Positions 1-7,640 of a stretch of 64,000 bases of DNA are shown in pieces. Each line of letters starts with the position of its first letter. Position 1 is the first letter of the stretch. This stretch comes from Alphaproteobacteria bacterium (GTDB taxonomy: Bacteria > Pseudomonadota > Alphaproteobacteria > Micropepsales > Micropepsaceae), in NCBI GenBank assembly GCA_016124635.1, contig WGNJ01000018.1:62001-126000 (forward strand), written 5' to 3'. The notes beneath the pieces were generated by a model, which did not search any database, was not told the origin of the DNA, and worked only from the letters and a program-made list of their open reading frames with translations. The translations under genes were made by a program, and so were the position numbers.

Positions 1-228
1 GCCGACGGCTCTCTGGTGCAGAAGAACGGTGCCGGCGAGCTCTTCAAAGTCTTCGGACCGACCTGCGACACGCTCGATGTTCTGCATTACGAAATCGAAA
101 TCCCCGGTGATGTCAGCGCCGGCGATTGGATCGTTTTCGACAAGCTCGGCGCCTACTCGTGTGCTTTGCGCACCGCCTTCAACGGCTTTTTCCCCGATAC
201 ATTCGTCGAAGTGGACGCGGCGTTATAG
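1..228 (+). CDS. C-terminal fragment of a PLP-dependent ornithine/lysine-type decarboxylase
   Basis: The open frame enters from the window edge, so only about 75 C-terminal residues are present. They read as the end of the beta-barrel domain of fold-type III (alanine-racemase-like) basic amino-acid decarboxylases. FGPTCDTLD matches the family CDSLD segment, whose Cys lies in the active site contributed by the partner subunit. GDWIVFDKLGAY and FNGFF match the later segment of the barrel. These enzymes decarboxylate ornithine, lysine or arginine to polyamines or their precursors in the cytoplasm as homodimers. Substrate choice cannot be judged from this fragment; ornithine is the commonest alphaproteobacterial assignment. 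The stop is TAG at 226-228, and the next gene follows after about 60 bases on the same strand. Confidence 0.85.
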   Translation, partial: ADGSLVQKNGAGELFKVFGPTCDTLDVLHYEIEIPGDVSAGDWIVFDKLGAYSCALRTAFNGFFPDTFVEVDAAL

Positions 229-286
229 ACCTCCGTCAGGGGTTGTTAGCCATTTCTCCTGACCGAACGTTAAGACATCGGCAGCC

Positions 287-1450
287 ATGATCGGCGGGCG
301 TCTTCACGGGCCCGTCGACCGCATGTCTCAGAACCACGAAAATCTGCGTCGTGTGCTGCAACTCGCCAAGACTCCGTCCAGCGAGAAACGTCGCGAATTG
401 CTGCGCGAGGTCACCGACCTTTTCCTGGCGGACGACGAAGCCTACTCGGACGTCGAGCGCGAACACTTCGGCGCCATTATGGGCCGCATCGCCAAGGACA
501 TGGAGATGGCCGTCCGTGCCGACCTGGCGCAAACGCTCGGGAGCCTGCCGACCGCGCCGCATGCGCTGATCCAACAGCTGGCGCATGACGAATTCCCGGT
601 TGCGCATGAAGTGATCAGCAAGAGCCCGGTGCTCGAAGACGCCGATCTGGTCGAGATCGCCAATTCGAAGGGTCAAGAATATCTCGAGGCGATCGCCGTA
701 CGCCCGACCGTTTCCCAAGTCGTCTCCGAGGCGCTGGTCGATCGCGGCAACGACAACGTGCTCGTTAAGCTCGTCTCCAATGTCGGCGCCATTCTGTCGC
801 GCAACGCCATCGAGAAGGTCGTGGAACGTTCCGAAGGCAATGAGGCGCTGCAGACCCCACTGATCGCCAGGCAGGACCTGCCGGTCGATCTGCTGAACGA
901 GATGTTCTCGTTCGTGTCGTCGAATTTGCGCACGCAAATCATCCAGAAGATGGATGGATTGCCGCAAGACATGCTCGACAATGCTTTGAGCCATACGCGC
1001 GATCGGTTCTCCAAGGAAGTACGCCAGATCAAAGAGGCGGACCGCAGGGCGCGCGTGTTCGTTTCAGAAGCGGCGCGCAAGCGGGAACTCAACGAGTCGC
1101 TGCTGGTTCAGCTCATGCGCTCGGGACAAACGGTGGAGTTCACGCACGCCTTCGCGCGCCTCGGCGACATCGACGTCAAGACGGCACAGCGCATCGTCCA
1201 GACGCGCAACACCGAAGGCATCGCAATCGTTTGCCGTTCGGCCCGCTTCGACCGCGCGACGTTCTCCGCGCTGGCGCTGTTGATCGATGCATCGCCCACA
1301 CGGTCCAGTGAGGCGACGCAGGAGTTGCTCGGGCTCTACGACCAGGTGACGCCGGAGGCTGCCCAGCGCGTCATGCGCTTCTGGAAGGTGCGGCGTGACG
1401 CCACTGCGCAGATTAGCGCCGGCGCGGAAGCCGCTGCCGCCGCGCACTAG
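287..1450 (+). CDS. DUF2336 domain protein
   Basis: A 387-residue soluble, helix-rich protein of the DUF2336 family, which is largely alphaproteobacterial and has no established biochemical role. The helices are Leu/Ala-rich with repeated charged turns, from about residue 18 to 360, with no membrane segment or signal peptide. Segments such as KSPVLEDADLVEIA and TPLIARQDLPVDLL recur in HEAT-like fashion through the middle, and similar segments occur in the second DUF2336 gene near 31 kb. Two starts are possible: ATG at 287, or ATG at 323 (MSQNHENL), which would remove 12 rather basic residues; neither has a strong ribosome site. No close operon partner: the decarboxylase ends about 60 bases upstream and the next gene starts 200 bases downstream. 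Function unknown. Confidence 0.8.
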   Translation: MIGGRLHGPVDRMSQNHENLRRVLQLAKTPSSEKRRELLREVTDLFLADDEAYSDVEREHFGAIMGRIAKDMEMAVRADLAQTLGSLPTAPHALIQQLAHDEFPVAHEVISKSPVLEDADLVEIANSKGQEYLEAIAVRPTVSQVVSEALVDRGNDNVLVKLVSNVGAILSRNAIEKVVERSEGNEALQTPLIARQDLPVDLLNEMFSFVSSNLRTQIIQKMDGLPQDMLDNALSHTRDRFSKEVRQIKEADRRARVFVSEAARKRELNESLLVQLMRSGQTVEFTHAFARLGDIDVKTAQRIVQTRNTEGIAIVCRSARFDRATFSALALLIDASPTRSSEATQELLGLYDQVTPEAAQRVMRFWKVRRDATAQISAGAEAAAAAH

Positions 1451-1650
1451 CCGCCGACACATCCTGTCTGCAAAGTCATGTGACATTCGTCGCGCGTTCT
1501 ATCTGCATGCGTGCAACCGGTGGGCGAAGACATCACCAGCCACCAACGGCAATGTGGCTGATTTTTCGGCACATCGCTCACGACATTTTCGAATGACTCC
1601 GCCGACCGAGATGCGCGATCATCCGCGCCTTCCCGAGGGGGCTAGTCACA

Positions 1651-2430
1651 GTGTCCGGTGCCGACCAAATCATGCCGTGGGTCAGCGACCCAACGAATCT
1701 CACCTTCGTCCTGGCGGCGTTGATCGGCGCTGCATTCCTGCTTCTGGCCCTGCGGCCGCGCCGACAATTCGCCGAGGGGACCGTCGTCGCGGGCGGCGTC
1801 GACGAGTCCATCACAGAGCCGCCACCACCGCCTCCTCCACCGCCGACGGCCTTCGAATTCTTGACGGCGCACGGTGTCGAGAAGTGGAACGCGGCGCGGC
1901 TTGAAGGCAAGTACGTCAACGCCGACTTCAGCGACGTCGGCGAGGCCTTTCAGGCGAAAGCCGAAGGATCGAAGATTTGGGGCGTGCCGGTCGAGTTCCA
2001 CAATTCGAAGCCGCGGCTCATGTTGCGCGGCATCGATCTCGCCGGGGCCAATCTCGCCGGCTGCGATTTACATTATGCCGACCTGCGCAACGCGGACCTC
2101 ACCGAGGCGTCGCTCGTGAAGGCGCGGCTCGACAACGCGCTGATGCCGAACGTGCGGCTGAACGACGCCGATCTGCGCGGCGCCAAACTCGACAACGCCA
2201 TCCTGTCGAACGCGAACATGCAGGGCGCCAATCTCGAAGACGCAAGCGTCGACGGCGCGACGTTCTCTTGGGCCGACATGCGCGGCGCCAAAGGCAATCG
2301 CAAGCAGCTCGAAAGGGTCGCCGATCTCGTCGGCGCCCGGCTCGCCAATGCGTCGTTCGACGGCGCGAAGGCGCGGTTCCAAATCGCCGGGCGAAATCTG
2401 CTGTCGAAGCGGCCGATCGTCTGGCGCTAG
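1651..2430 (+). CDS. Membrane-anchored pentapeptide-repeat protein
   Basis: A 259-residue protein starting at GTG 1651. An N-terminal hydrophobic segment at about residues 17-35 is followed by a Pro-rich linker with a run of nine prolines near residues 57-65, then a charged region. Residues about 120-215 carry tandem A(D/N)LXX repeats (GANLAGC, YADLRNADLTEASL, DADLRGAKLDNAIL, GANLEDA) that predict a right-handed quadrilateral beta-helix. Pentapeptide proteins have varied roles, including gyrase protection and membrane targeting; nothing here decides between them. The tail SFDGAKARF resumes the repeat after a break of about 25 residues. The last four bases overlap the stop of the convergent prfC gene. 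Confidence 0.85.
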   Translation: MSGADQIMPWVSDPTNLTFVLAALIGAAFLLLALRPRRQFAEGTVVAGGVDESITEPPPPPPPPPTAFEFLTAHGVEKWNAARLEGKYVNADFSDVGEAFQAKAEGSKIWGVPVEFHNSKPRLMLRGIDLAGANLAGCDLHYADLRNADLTEASLVKARLDNALMPNVRLNDADLRGAKLDNAILSNANMQGANLEDASVDGATFSWADMRGAKGNRKQLERVADLVGARLANASFDGAKARFQIAGRNLLSKRPIVWR

Positions 2431-4031
2431 GCGGCGTGGTGGCGCCGCTCTTTGGTGGCGGTGAACTTGATCTTCGGATTGCGCTCGGCGACGTAGCGCA
2501 GCTCCCACGCACTCTTGGCCATGAAGACGGGGGCGCCGTCGCGATCTTCGGCGAGCTGGCCCTGATTGGCGTCGACGAACTTCTTGAGCTCGGCCGGATC
2601 GTCGCTCGATACCCAGCGCGCGGTTTCGAAGAGGGCCGTTTCGAATCCGACGTCGAGATCGTATTCGGCGGCGATGCGGCTTCGCAGCACGTCGAGCTGC
2701 AGCTGGCCGACGACGCCGACATACCATTGCGCGCCGATCTTCGGGCGGAAGACTTGGGTCACGCCCTCCTCCGCCAGCGCCTCGAGCGCACGCTGCAAGT
2801 GCTTGGCCTTCATCGGATCGGCGAGGCGCACGCGGCGCAGGATTTCGGGCGCGAAGTTCGGGATGCCGGTGAAGACCAGATCCTCGCCCTCGGTCAGCGT
2901 GTCGCCGACGCGCAGGACGCCGTGATTGGGGATGCCGATAATGTCGCCGGGCCAGGCTTCGTCGACGGTCGCGCGCGACTGAGCGAAGAACAGGATCGGG
3001 TTGTGAACGCTGATCGTCTTGCCGGAGCCCGCCTGCTTCAACTTCATGCCGCGCTCGAAATGGCCGGAGCACACGCGCATGAAGGCGACGCGGTCGCGAT
3101 GGTTCGGATCCATGTTGGCCTGCACCTTGAACACAAACCCGGTGACCTTGTCTTCCGAGGGCGAGACCGTGCGTTGCTCCGCAGGCTGCGGGCGCGGCGT
3201 CGGCGCGTTCCTCGACAGACCCTCGATCAGCTCCTTGACCGCAAAGTTCTTCAACGCGGCGCCGAAATAGACCGGCGTCAGATGACCCTCGCGATAGGTT
3301 TGCAGATCGAACTGCGGATAGCCGCCGCGGGCCAAGGCGCTTTCTTCGGCGAGATGCGCCTGCTCCTCTGCCGACAGAACCTCGGCCAGGCGATTGTGTC
3401 CGATCGGCGCCGCGCCATCGCGTCCGAATGGCAAGAACATGTCGGTCGCAAAATCCATCACGCCGCGAAAGTTGAGCCCCGAGCCGACGGGCCACATCGC
3501 CGGCGTCACGTGCAGCTGCAGCGTGTCGGCGATCTCGTCCATCAGCGAGAAGGGATCGCGCGCCTCGCGGTCCATCTTGTTGACGAAGGTGATGATCGGG
3601 ATGTCGCGCAGGCGGCAAACCTCGAAGAGCTTGCGCGTCTGCGCCTCGATGCCTTTCGCCGCGTCGATGACCATGATGGCGCTGTCGGCGGCGGTCAGCG
3701 TGCGATAGGTGTCCTCGCTGAAATCCTCGTGGCCCGGCGTGTCGAGCAGATTGAAGACGACGCCGCCATATTCGAACGTCATCACCGCCGTGGTGACGGA
3801 GATGCCGCGCTCCTGCTCGATCTTCATCCAGTCGGAACGCGCGCGGCGGCGGTCGCGCTTGGCCTTGACCTCGCCCGCCATGTGGATGGCGCCGCCCATC
3901 AACAGAAGATGCTCGGTCAGCGTCGTTTTGCCGGCGTCCGGGTGAGAAATAATGGCGAACGTGCGCCGCCGCGCCGCGGCGTCCGCGGGCGTGCGATCAA
4001 CGATTTCCTGCACTTCTGCCATCTCAGCCAT
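2427..4031 (-). CDS. prfC: Peptide chain release factor 3 (RF3)
   Basis: A 534-residue translational GTPase, close to the length of E. coli RF3 (529). RF3 recycles RF1 and RF2 from the ribosome after peptide release. The G1 loop is SHPDAGKT near residues 29-36, the switch/G2 region contains QERGISVTTAVM, G3 is DTPGHEDF and G4 is NKMD. After the G domain come the EF-Tu-like barrel (VFKVQANMDPNHRDRVAFMR) and the RF3-specific C-terminal domain (GVVGQLQLDVL). The tail is short and basic. ATG at 4031 is used; an in-frame ATG three codons later is equally possible. Upstream lies the REP-like repeat cluster rather than another gene. The stop overlaps the convergent pentapeptide gene by four bases. 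Confidence 0.96.
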   Translation of the reverse strand: MAEMAEVQEIVDRTPADAAARRRTFAIISHPDAGKTTLTEHLLLMGGAIHMAGEVKAKRDRRRARSDWMKIEQERGISVTTAVMTFEYGGVVFNLLDTPGHEDFSEDTYRTLTAADSAIMVIDAAKGIEAQTRKLFEVCRLRDIPIITFVNKMDREARDPFSLMDEIADTLQLHVTPAMWPVGSGLNFRGVMDFATDMFLPFGRDGAAPIGHNRLAEVLSAEEQAHLAEESALARGGYPQFDLQTYREGHLTPVYFGAALKNFAVKELIEGLSRNAPTPRPQPAEQRTVSPSEDKVTGFVFKVQANMDPNHRDRVAFMRVCSGHFERGMKLKQAGSGKTISVHNPILFFAQSRATVDEAWPGDIIGIPNHGVLRVGDTLTEGEDLVFTGIPNFAPEILRRVRLADPMKAKHLQRALEALAEEGVTQVFRPKIGAQWYVGVVGQLQLDVLRSRIAAEYDLDVGFETALFETARWVSSDDPAELKKFVDANQGQLAEDRDGAPVFMAKSAWELRYVAERNPKIKFTATKERRHHAA

Positions 4032-4157
4032 CCAAACGAGGCGCGCCTTGTAGCGGATTAGGCTCCCGCGTCAAAGTATCGGCCGCGTTGTGGCTTCCGC
4101 GGGAACCTAGGCGTTCGTCCACATTTTTGAAGCAGGCAGGAGTGCCAGCTCTCGTTT

Positions 4158-5038
4158 CCTCCCCTGCCCCGCGGGGGAGGTGGATCCGCCTTAAGCGAAG
4201 CGTAGGCGGAGACGGAGGGGGTGGCTCGCCGCACGTCAACTGTCACTGGCAAACGCTCAGCTTCGGCACACCCCCTCCGTCTCGCCACCATCGCTGATGC
4301 TTCTTGTCGACGCCGAGCAGGCTCGCCACCTCCGCCCGCACGCGCGTCCCGCGCGCGCAGGGGAGGAAAGTGGGAGCAAGAGTGCCAGGATTATTTTCCT
4401 CCCCTGCCCCGCGGGGGAGGTGGATCCAGAAGCGTAGGCGGAGACGGAGGGGGTGGTTGCGTTGAACGCTCGCCGCTTCAGCACACCCCCTCCGTCTCGC
4501 CACAGTCGCTGATCCTTCTGGTTGATGCAGAGCAGGCTCGCCACCTCCGCCCGCACGCGCGTTCCGCGCGCGCAGGGGAGGAAAGACTGGGCATGCATTT
4601 CGTTCTTCAGGCAGGCAGGAGTGCCAGCTCTAGTTTCCTTCCCTGCCCCGAAGAGTGCGGGGGATTTCGGCTTAGCGCAAAGTGCCAGGATTGTTTTCCT
4701 CCCCTGCCCCGCGGGGGAGGTGGATCCGCCGTAGCGAAGCGTAGGCGGAGACGGAGGGGGTGGCTCGCCGCACGTAATTTCTCACGTCAAGCGCTCGGCG
4801 TTTCAGCACACCCCCTCCGTCTCGCCACCATCGCTGATGCTTCTTGTCGACGCTGAGCAGGCTCGCCACCTCCGCCCGCACGCGCGTCCCGCGCGCGCAG
4901 GGGAGGAAAGACTGGGCGTGCACTTCGCGCGCGCAGGGGAGGAAAAAGTCGGCGCGGCGCGCAGAATTGTTTTCCTCCCCTGCTCCGCGGGGGAGGTGGA
5001 TCCGCCGCAGCGAAGCGTAGGCGGAGACGGAGGGGGTG
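4158..5038. repeat. Cluster of REP/BIME-like palindromic repeats in alternating orientation
   Basis: The 1.1-kb gap between prfC and the TraB-like gene holds no convincing gene but at least eight related units. Plus-type units (a hairpin with arms CCTCCCC and GGGGGAGG, then GTGGATCC, GCGTAGGCGGAGACGG and a G-run) lie at 4158-4224, 4398-4456, 4698-4763 and 4974-5038, with a degenerate one at 4637-4665. Minus-type units (CACCCCCTCCGTCTCGCC, then GAGCAGGCTCGCCACC, a GC-rich stem and GGGGAGGAAAG) lie at 4267-4370, 4482-4585 and 4807-4910. A stub of the minus-type 3' end recurs at 4927-4947. The phrase AGTGCCAG precedes several plus units. Alternating orientation is the hallmark of BIMEs, which arise through REP-associated transposases and can act as transcription attenuators. 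A single related unit occurs at 12.76 kb. Confidence 0.85.
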
Positions 5039-5142
5039 CGGAGGGGAGAAAATTGTGGGCGTGTGACAAAAGAAATTGGCTTGATTTGGGCGCGGCGAAG
5101 CGTGCTCTAGTGCGCCTGGAGAAAGACACAAGGAGAGAGGCA

Positions 5143-6087
5143 ATGATGCGCAAGTGGATCCTTGGGCTAGGGGCCGCCTTCATTGCCGCGTCCGCGCTTG
5201 CATTCGTGGCTCTCCTGCCGACGCGCGCGGCCGACACGACGGCACCCTCGCCCGCGATTTGGAAGATCGACGGGCCCAACGGCCGCGTCTTCCTGTTCGG
5301 CTCGATCCACATTTTGCCGAGCGGCTTTACCTGGCGCACGCCCGCGCTCGAGGCCGCGATGAATTCGGCGCAGCACATGGTCTTCGAGATCAATATCGAC
5401 GAGGTGAAGAACCCGCTTTACATGATGGCGATGACGGCGCGGTTCGGCATGCTGCCGAAGGGCGAGAGCCTGCATCGTCTGCTCTCCCCCGAACGGCGCA
5501 AGCAATTCGACGAGGTCGTGACGTCGCTCGGCCTCAGCCCCACGCGGCTCGATCGCATGACGCCGTGGCTGGCCGCGATGACGATCTCGTCGATCTCGGC
5601 GGCGAAGCAAAGTCTGAAGCCCGGCCAGACGCTCAAGGCCGACGAAAACGTCAGGATGGTGCCGGGCGTCGACGATCAGCTTTGGACGTGGGCCAAGAGC
5701 GCCAACAAGGAGCGCGGCGCGTTGGAGACGATCGAGATTCAGCTGCGCGTCTTTGCCGATCTCACACCCGACGAACAGGCGGGGCTTCTGGTCGTGACGC
5801 TCGACGACGTGACCAAGCCGCGCGAGCGCGTTTCACACATGATGGATGCCTGGCGCAGCGGAAACACGGCGCAGCTGGAGCAGGAGCTCAATTCGGGCAT
5901 GGACCGCTTCCCGTCGCTCCGCCGTGCGATCCTGCACAACCGGCACGTCCGCTGGGTGCCGCAGATCGAGCAGATGCTCAACGACGGGCGCACGCACTTG
6001 GTGATCGCGGGCGCCGCGCACATGGTCGGCCCGGACAGCGTCGTCGCGATGTTGCGGGCGAAGGGCTACCACGTCGAAGGGCCGTAA
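5143..6087 (+). CDS. Exported TraB/GumN-family protein (TIKI-like putative metalloprotease)
   Basis: A 314-residue protein with a typical signal peptide (residues 1-29, basic start, long hydrophobic core, cleavage after TRAA), so periplasmic or surface-exposed. FLFGSIHIL near residues 50-58 is the GxxH motif of the TraB/PrgY/GumN/TIKI superfamily. The second conserved element, IAGAAHMVGPDSV, lies near the C terminus with the expected GxxH arrangement. TIKI members are metal-dependent proteases; bacterial GumN-like proteins are mostly uncharacterised. ATG 5143 was chosen over upstream in-frame codons because AGGAGAGAGG precedes it at good spacing and the signal peptide begins exactly there; the longer frame runs into REP repeats. 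The ABC1 kinase gene follows after 45 bases and may be co-transcribed. Confidence 0.88.
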   Translation: MMRKWILGLGAAFIAASALAFVALLPTRAADTTAPSPAIWKIDGPNGRVFLFGSIHILPSGFTWRTPALEAAMNSAQHMVFEINIDEVKNPLYMMAMTARFGMLPKGESLHRLLSPERRKQFDEVVTSLGLSPTRLDRMTPWLAAMTISSISAAKQSLKPGQTLKADENVRMVPGVDDQLWTWAKSANKERGALETIEIQLRVFADLTPDEQAGLLVVTLDDVTKPRERVSHMMDAWRSGNTAQLEQELNSGMDRFPSLRRAILHNRHVRWVPQIEQMLNDGRTHLVIAGAAHMVGPDSVVAMLRAKGYHVEGP

Positions 6088-6132
6088 CGCTTCGCCGTTG
6101 CGCGTGCCGTCGGGCGCGCGCATGGTCCCGCG

Positions 6133-7500
6133 ATGACTGACGACAAAGACGATGAGCGGTCGACGTTCGGCGGCCGGCTGCGCCGTTACGCAAGAACGAC
6201 GGCGGGCGTCGGCAGCGTCGCCGCGCGCACGGGCGCGCGCTTTCTTTTCGGCCGCGCCCTGACCGACATCGCGAACGCCGCCGATGCGGCGCGAATACTG
6301 GGGCAACTGCGCGGACCCGTCATGAAGATCGCGCAAGTCGCCGGAAGCCTGCCCGACGTCTTTCCGCCCGAGTTCGCGGCCGAGCTCGCCAAGCTGCAGA
6401 CGAGCGCGCCGCCGATGGGGCCAGCCTTCGTGCGGCGCCGGATGGCGGCGGAGCTCGGGCCCGACTGGCAGAGCAAATTCAAATCCTTCGACATGACGCC
6501 CGCGGCGGCCGCGTCGCTCGGCCAAGTCCATCGCGCGACGACCAAGGACGGGCGCGCCGTCGCCTGCAAGCTGCAATATCCGGACATGCAGTCCGCCGTC
6601 GACGCCGACATCGCGCAGGTTCAAACGATCTTGTCGCTGCAGCGCGCGGCCGTGCGCACGCTCGACACCAGCGAGATCGCCGCCGAGGCCGCCGACCGCG
6701 TGCGCGAGGAGCTGGACTACGAACGCGAGGCCGCGAACATGCGCCTCTTCGGCGAAATGCTGCGCGCGACGGCCAACGTCTCGGTGCCCGAGCCGATCGA
6801 AGCGCTATCGACGCACCGCCTGTTGACGATGACCTGGCTCGACGGCGCGCCCTTTCTGCCGAGCGTCGCGGGCGCCCCCCAAGAAAGGCGGGACGCAATC
6901 GGCCGCGCGCTCCACGCCGCGTGGTGGGGACCGCTCTGCCGCTACGCCGTCATCCACGGCGACGCGCATCTCGGCAATTACACGGTGCGCGCCGACGACG
7001 GCATCAATCTGCTCGACTTCGGATGCACGCGCGTCTACGAGCCGGCGGCGGTCGGCGGGTTCGTCGATCTCTATCGCGCGCTCAAGTCGAAAGACGACGC
7101 CGCCACGATCCAAGCGTATGAGCGCTGGGGCTTTCGCGGCGCGGACCAAGCGCTCGTCGAGAAGCTCCGCGAATGGGCGAAGATCGTGTTCGAGCCGGTG
7201 CTCGACGACCGCGAGCGATTCCTCATCGAGAGCGACAGTCCGTTCGATGCGTCGCCCGAGCGCATCTGGGCGCTCAAGCGGCAGCTGCAATTCGGCTCGA
7301 CGGTCCGGCCGCCGCGCTCGTTCGTGTTCATCAGCCGCGCGCTGGTCGGGCTCGGCGCGGCGCTCGTGCATTTGAAAGCGCGTCTCAACTGGCACCGCAT
7401 GTTCGAGGCGCTGATCGCCGATTTCTCGATCGAGGCCGTGGCGCAGCGGCAGAGCGCAGCGCTTGCCTTGGCGCGCGTGCCTGATCCCTTGCGGTCTTGA
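6133..7500 (+). CDS. ABC1/ADCK/UbiB-family protein kinase-like ATPase
   Basis: A 455-residue member of the ABC1 (UbiB/ADCK) atypical kinase family. Seen directly: MKIAQ near residues 64-68, corresponding to the family KxGQ signature with A in place of G; the Ala-rich nucleotide loop AAAASLGQVHRA (124-135); the Lys of VACKLQYP (146); HGDAHLGN (275-282); and DFGCT (295-299), replacing the kinase HRD and DFG motifs. UbiB-type proteins support ubiquinone biosynthesis through an ATPase activity on membrane lipids. This protein lacks the C-terminal transmembrane pair of UbiB itself and is nearer the shorter ABC1 proteins. It lies 45 bases after the TraB-like gene and is the last high-GC gene before the AT-richer island. 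Confidence 0.92.
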   Translation: MTDDKDDERSTFGGRLRRYARTTAGVGSVAARTGARFLFGRALTDIANAADAARILGQLRGPVMKIAQVAGSLPDVFPPEFAAELAKLQTSAPPMGPAFVRRRMAAELGPDWQSKFKSFDMTPAAAASLGQVHRATTKDGRAVACKLQYPDMQSAVDADIAQVQTILSLQRAAVRTLDTSEIAAEAADRVREELDYEREAANMRLFGEMLRATANVSVPEPIEALSTHRLLTMTWLDGAPFLPSVAGAPQERRDAIGRALHAAWWGPLCRYAVIHGDAHLGNYTVRADDGINLLDFGCTRVYEPAAVGGFVDLYRALKSKDDAATIQAYERWGFRGADQALVEKLREWAKIVFEPVLDDRERFLIESDSPFDASPERIWALKRQLQFGSTVRPPRSFVFISRALVGLGAALVHLKARLNWHRMFEALIADFSIEAVAQRQSAALALARVPDPLRS

Positions 7501-7585
7501 GGCGAGCCCGCCAAGCTTTGATCCACTGCGATTACATTTCACACTTGAGGAAAGATCATATGCGCCCATTGTGCATTGATCAGGT

Positions 7586-7600
7586 CACAATTTGGTTGTG
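7586..7600. promoter_or_regulatory. Imperfectly supported inverted repeat upstream of the Avs4-like gene
   Basis: CACAA-N5-TTGTG lies about 40 bases upstream of the chosen start of the large NTPase gene, in an AT-rich 140-base leader that contrasts with the GC-rich neighbouring genes. An overlapping imperfect dyad (GATCA...TGATC) is just upstream, around 7555-7581. A dyad here could be an operator or a chance match in AT-rich DNA. No promoter boxes could be assigned. Confidence 0.25.
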
Positions 7601-7640
7601 CTAAGTTCAGATCTTGGTGAGCGTGACGTTAGGTTCAGCG

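Noticed and set aside
1977-4061. 694-residue plus-strand ORF opposite prfC and other very long antisense frames (16465-17820, 38479-40830, 40982-42838, 54664-56382)
   Set aside because: They lie opposite genes with clear family motifs, consist of Arg/Ala/Gly-rich sequence without any recognisable domain, and arise from the high-GC third-position bias.
4158-5038. Possible CRISPR array
   Set aside because: Units alternate in orientation, differ in length and are not separated by regular spacers; no cas gene is present.
4088-5140. Many short ORFs inside the repeat cluster with the recurring phrase DAEQARHLRPHAR
   Set aside because: They are translations of the repeat units in several frames; the recurrence comes from DNA repetition, and they lack ribosome sites.
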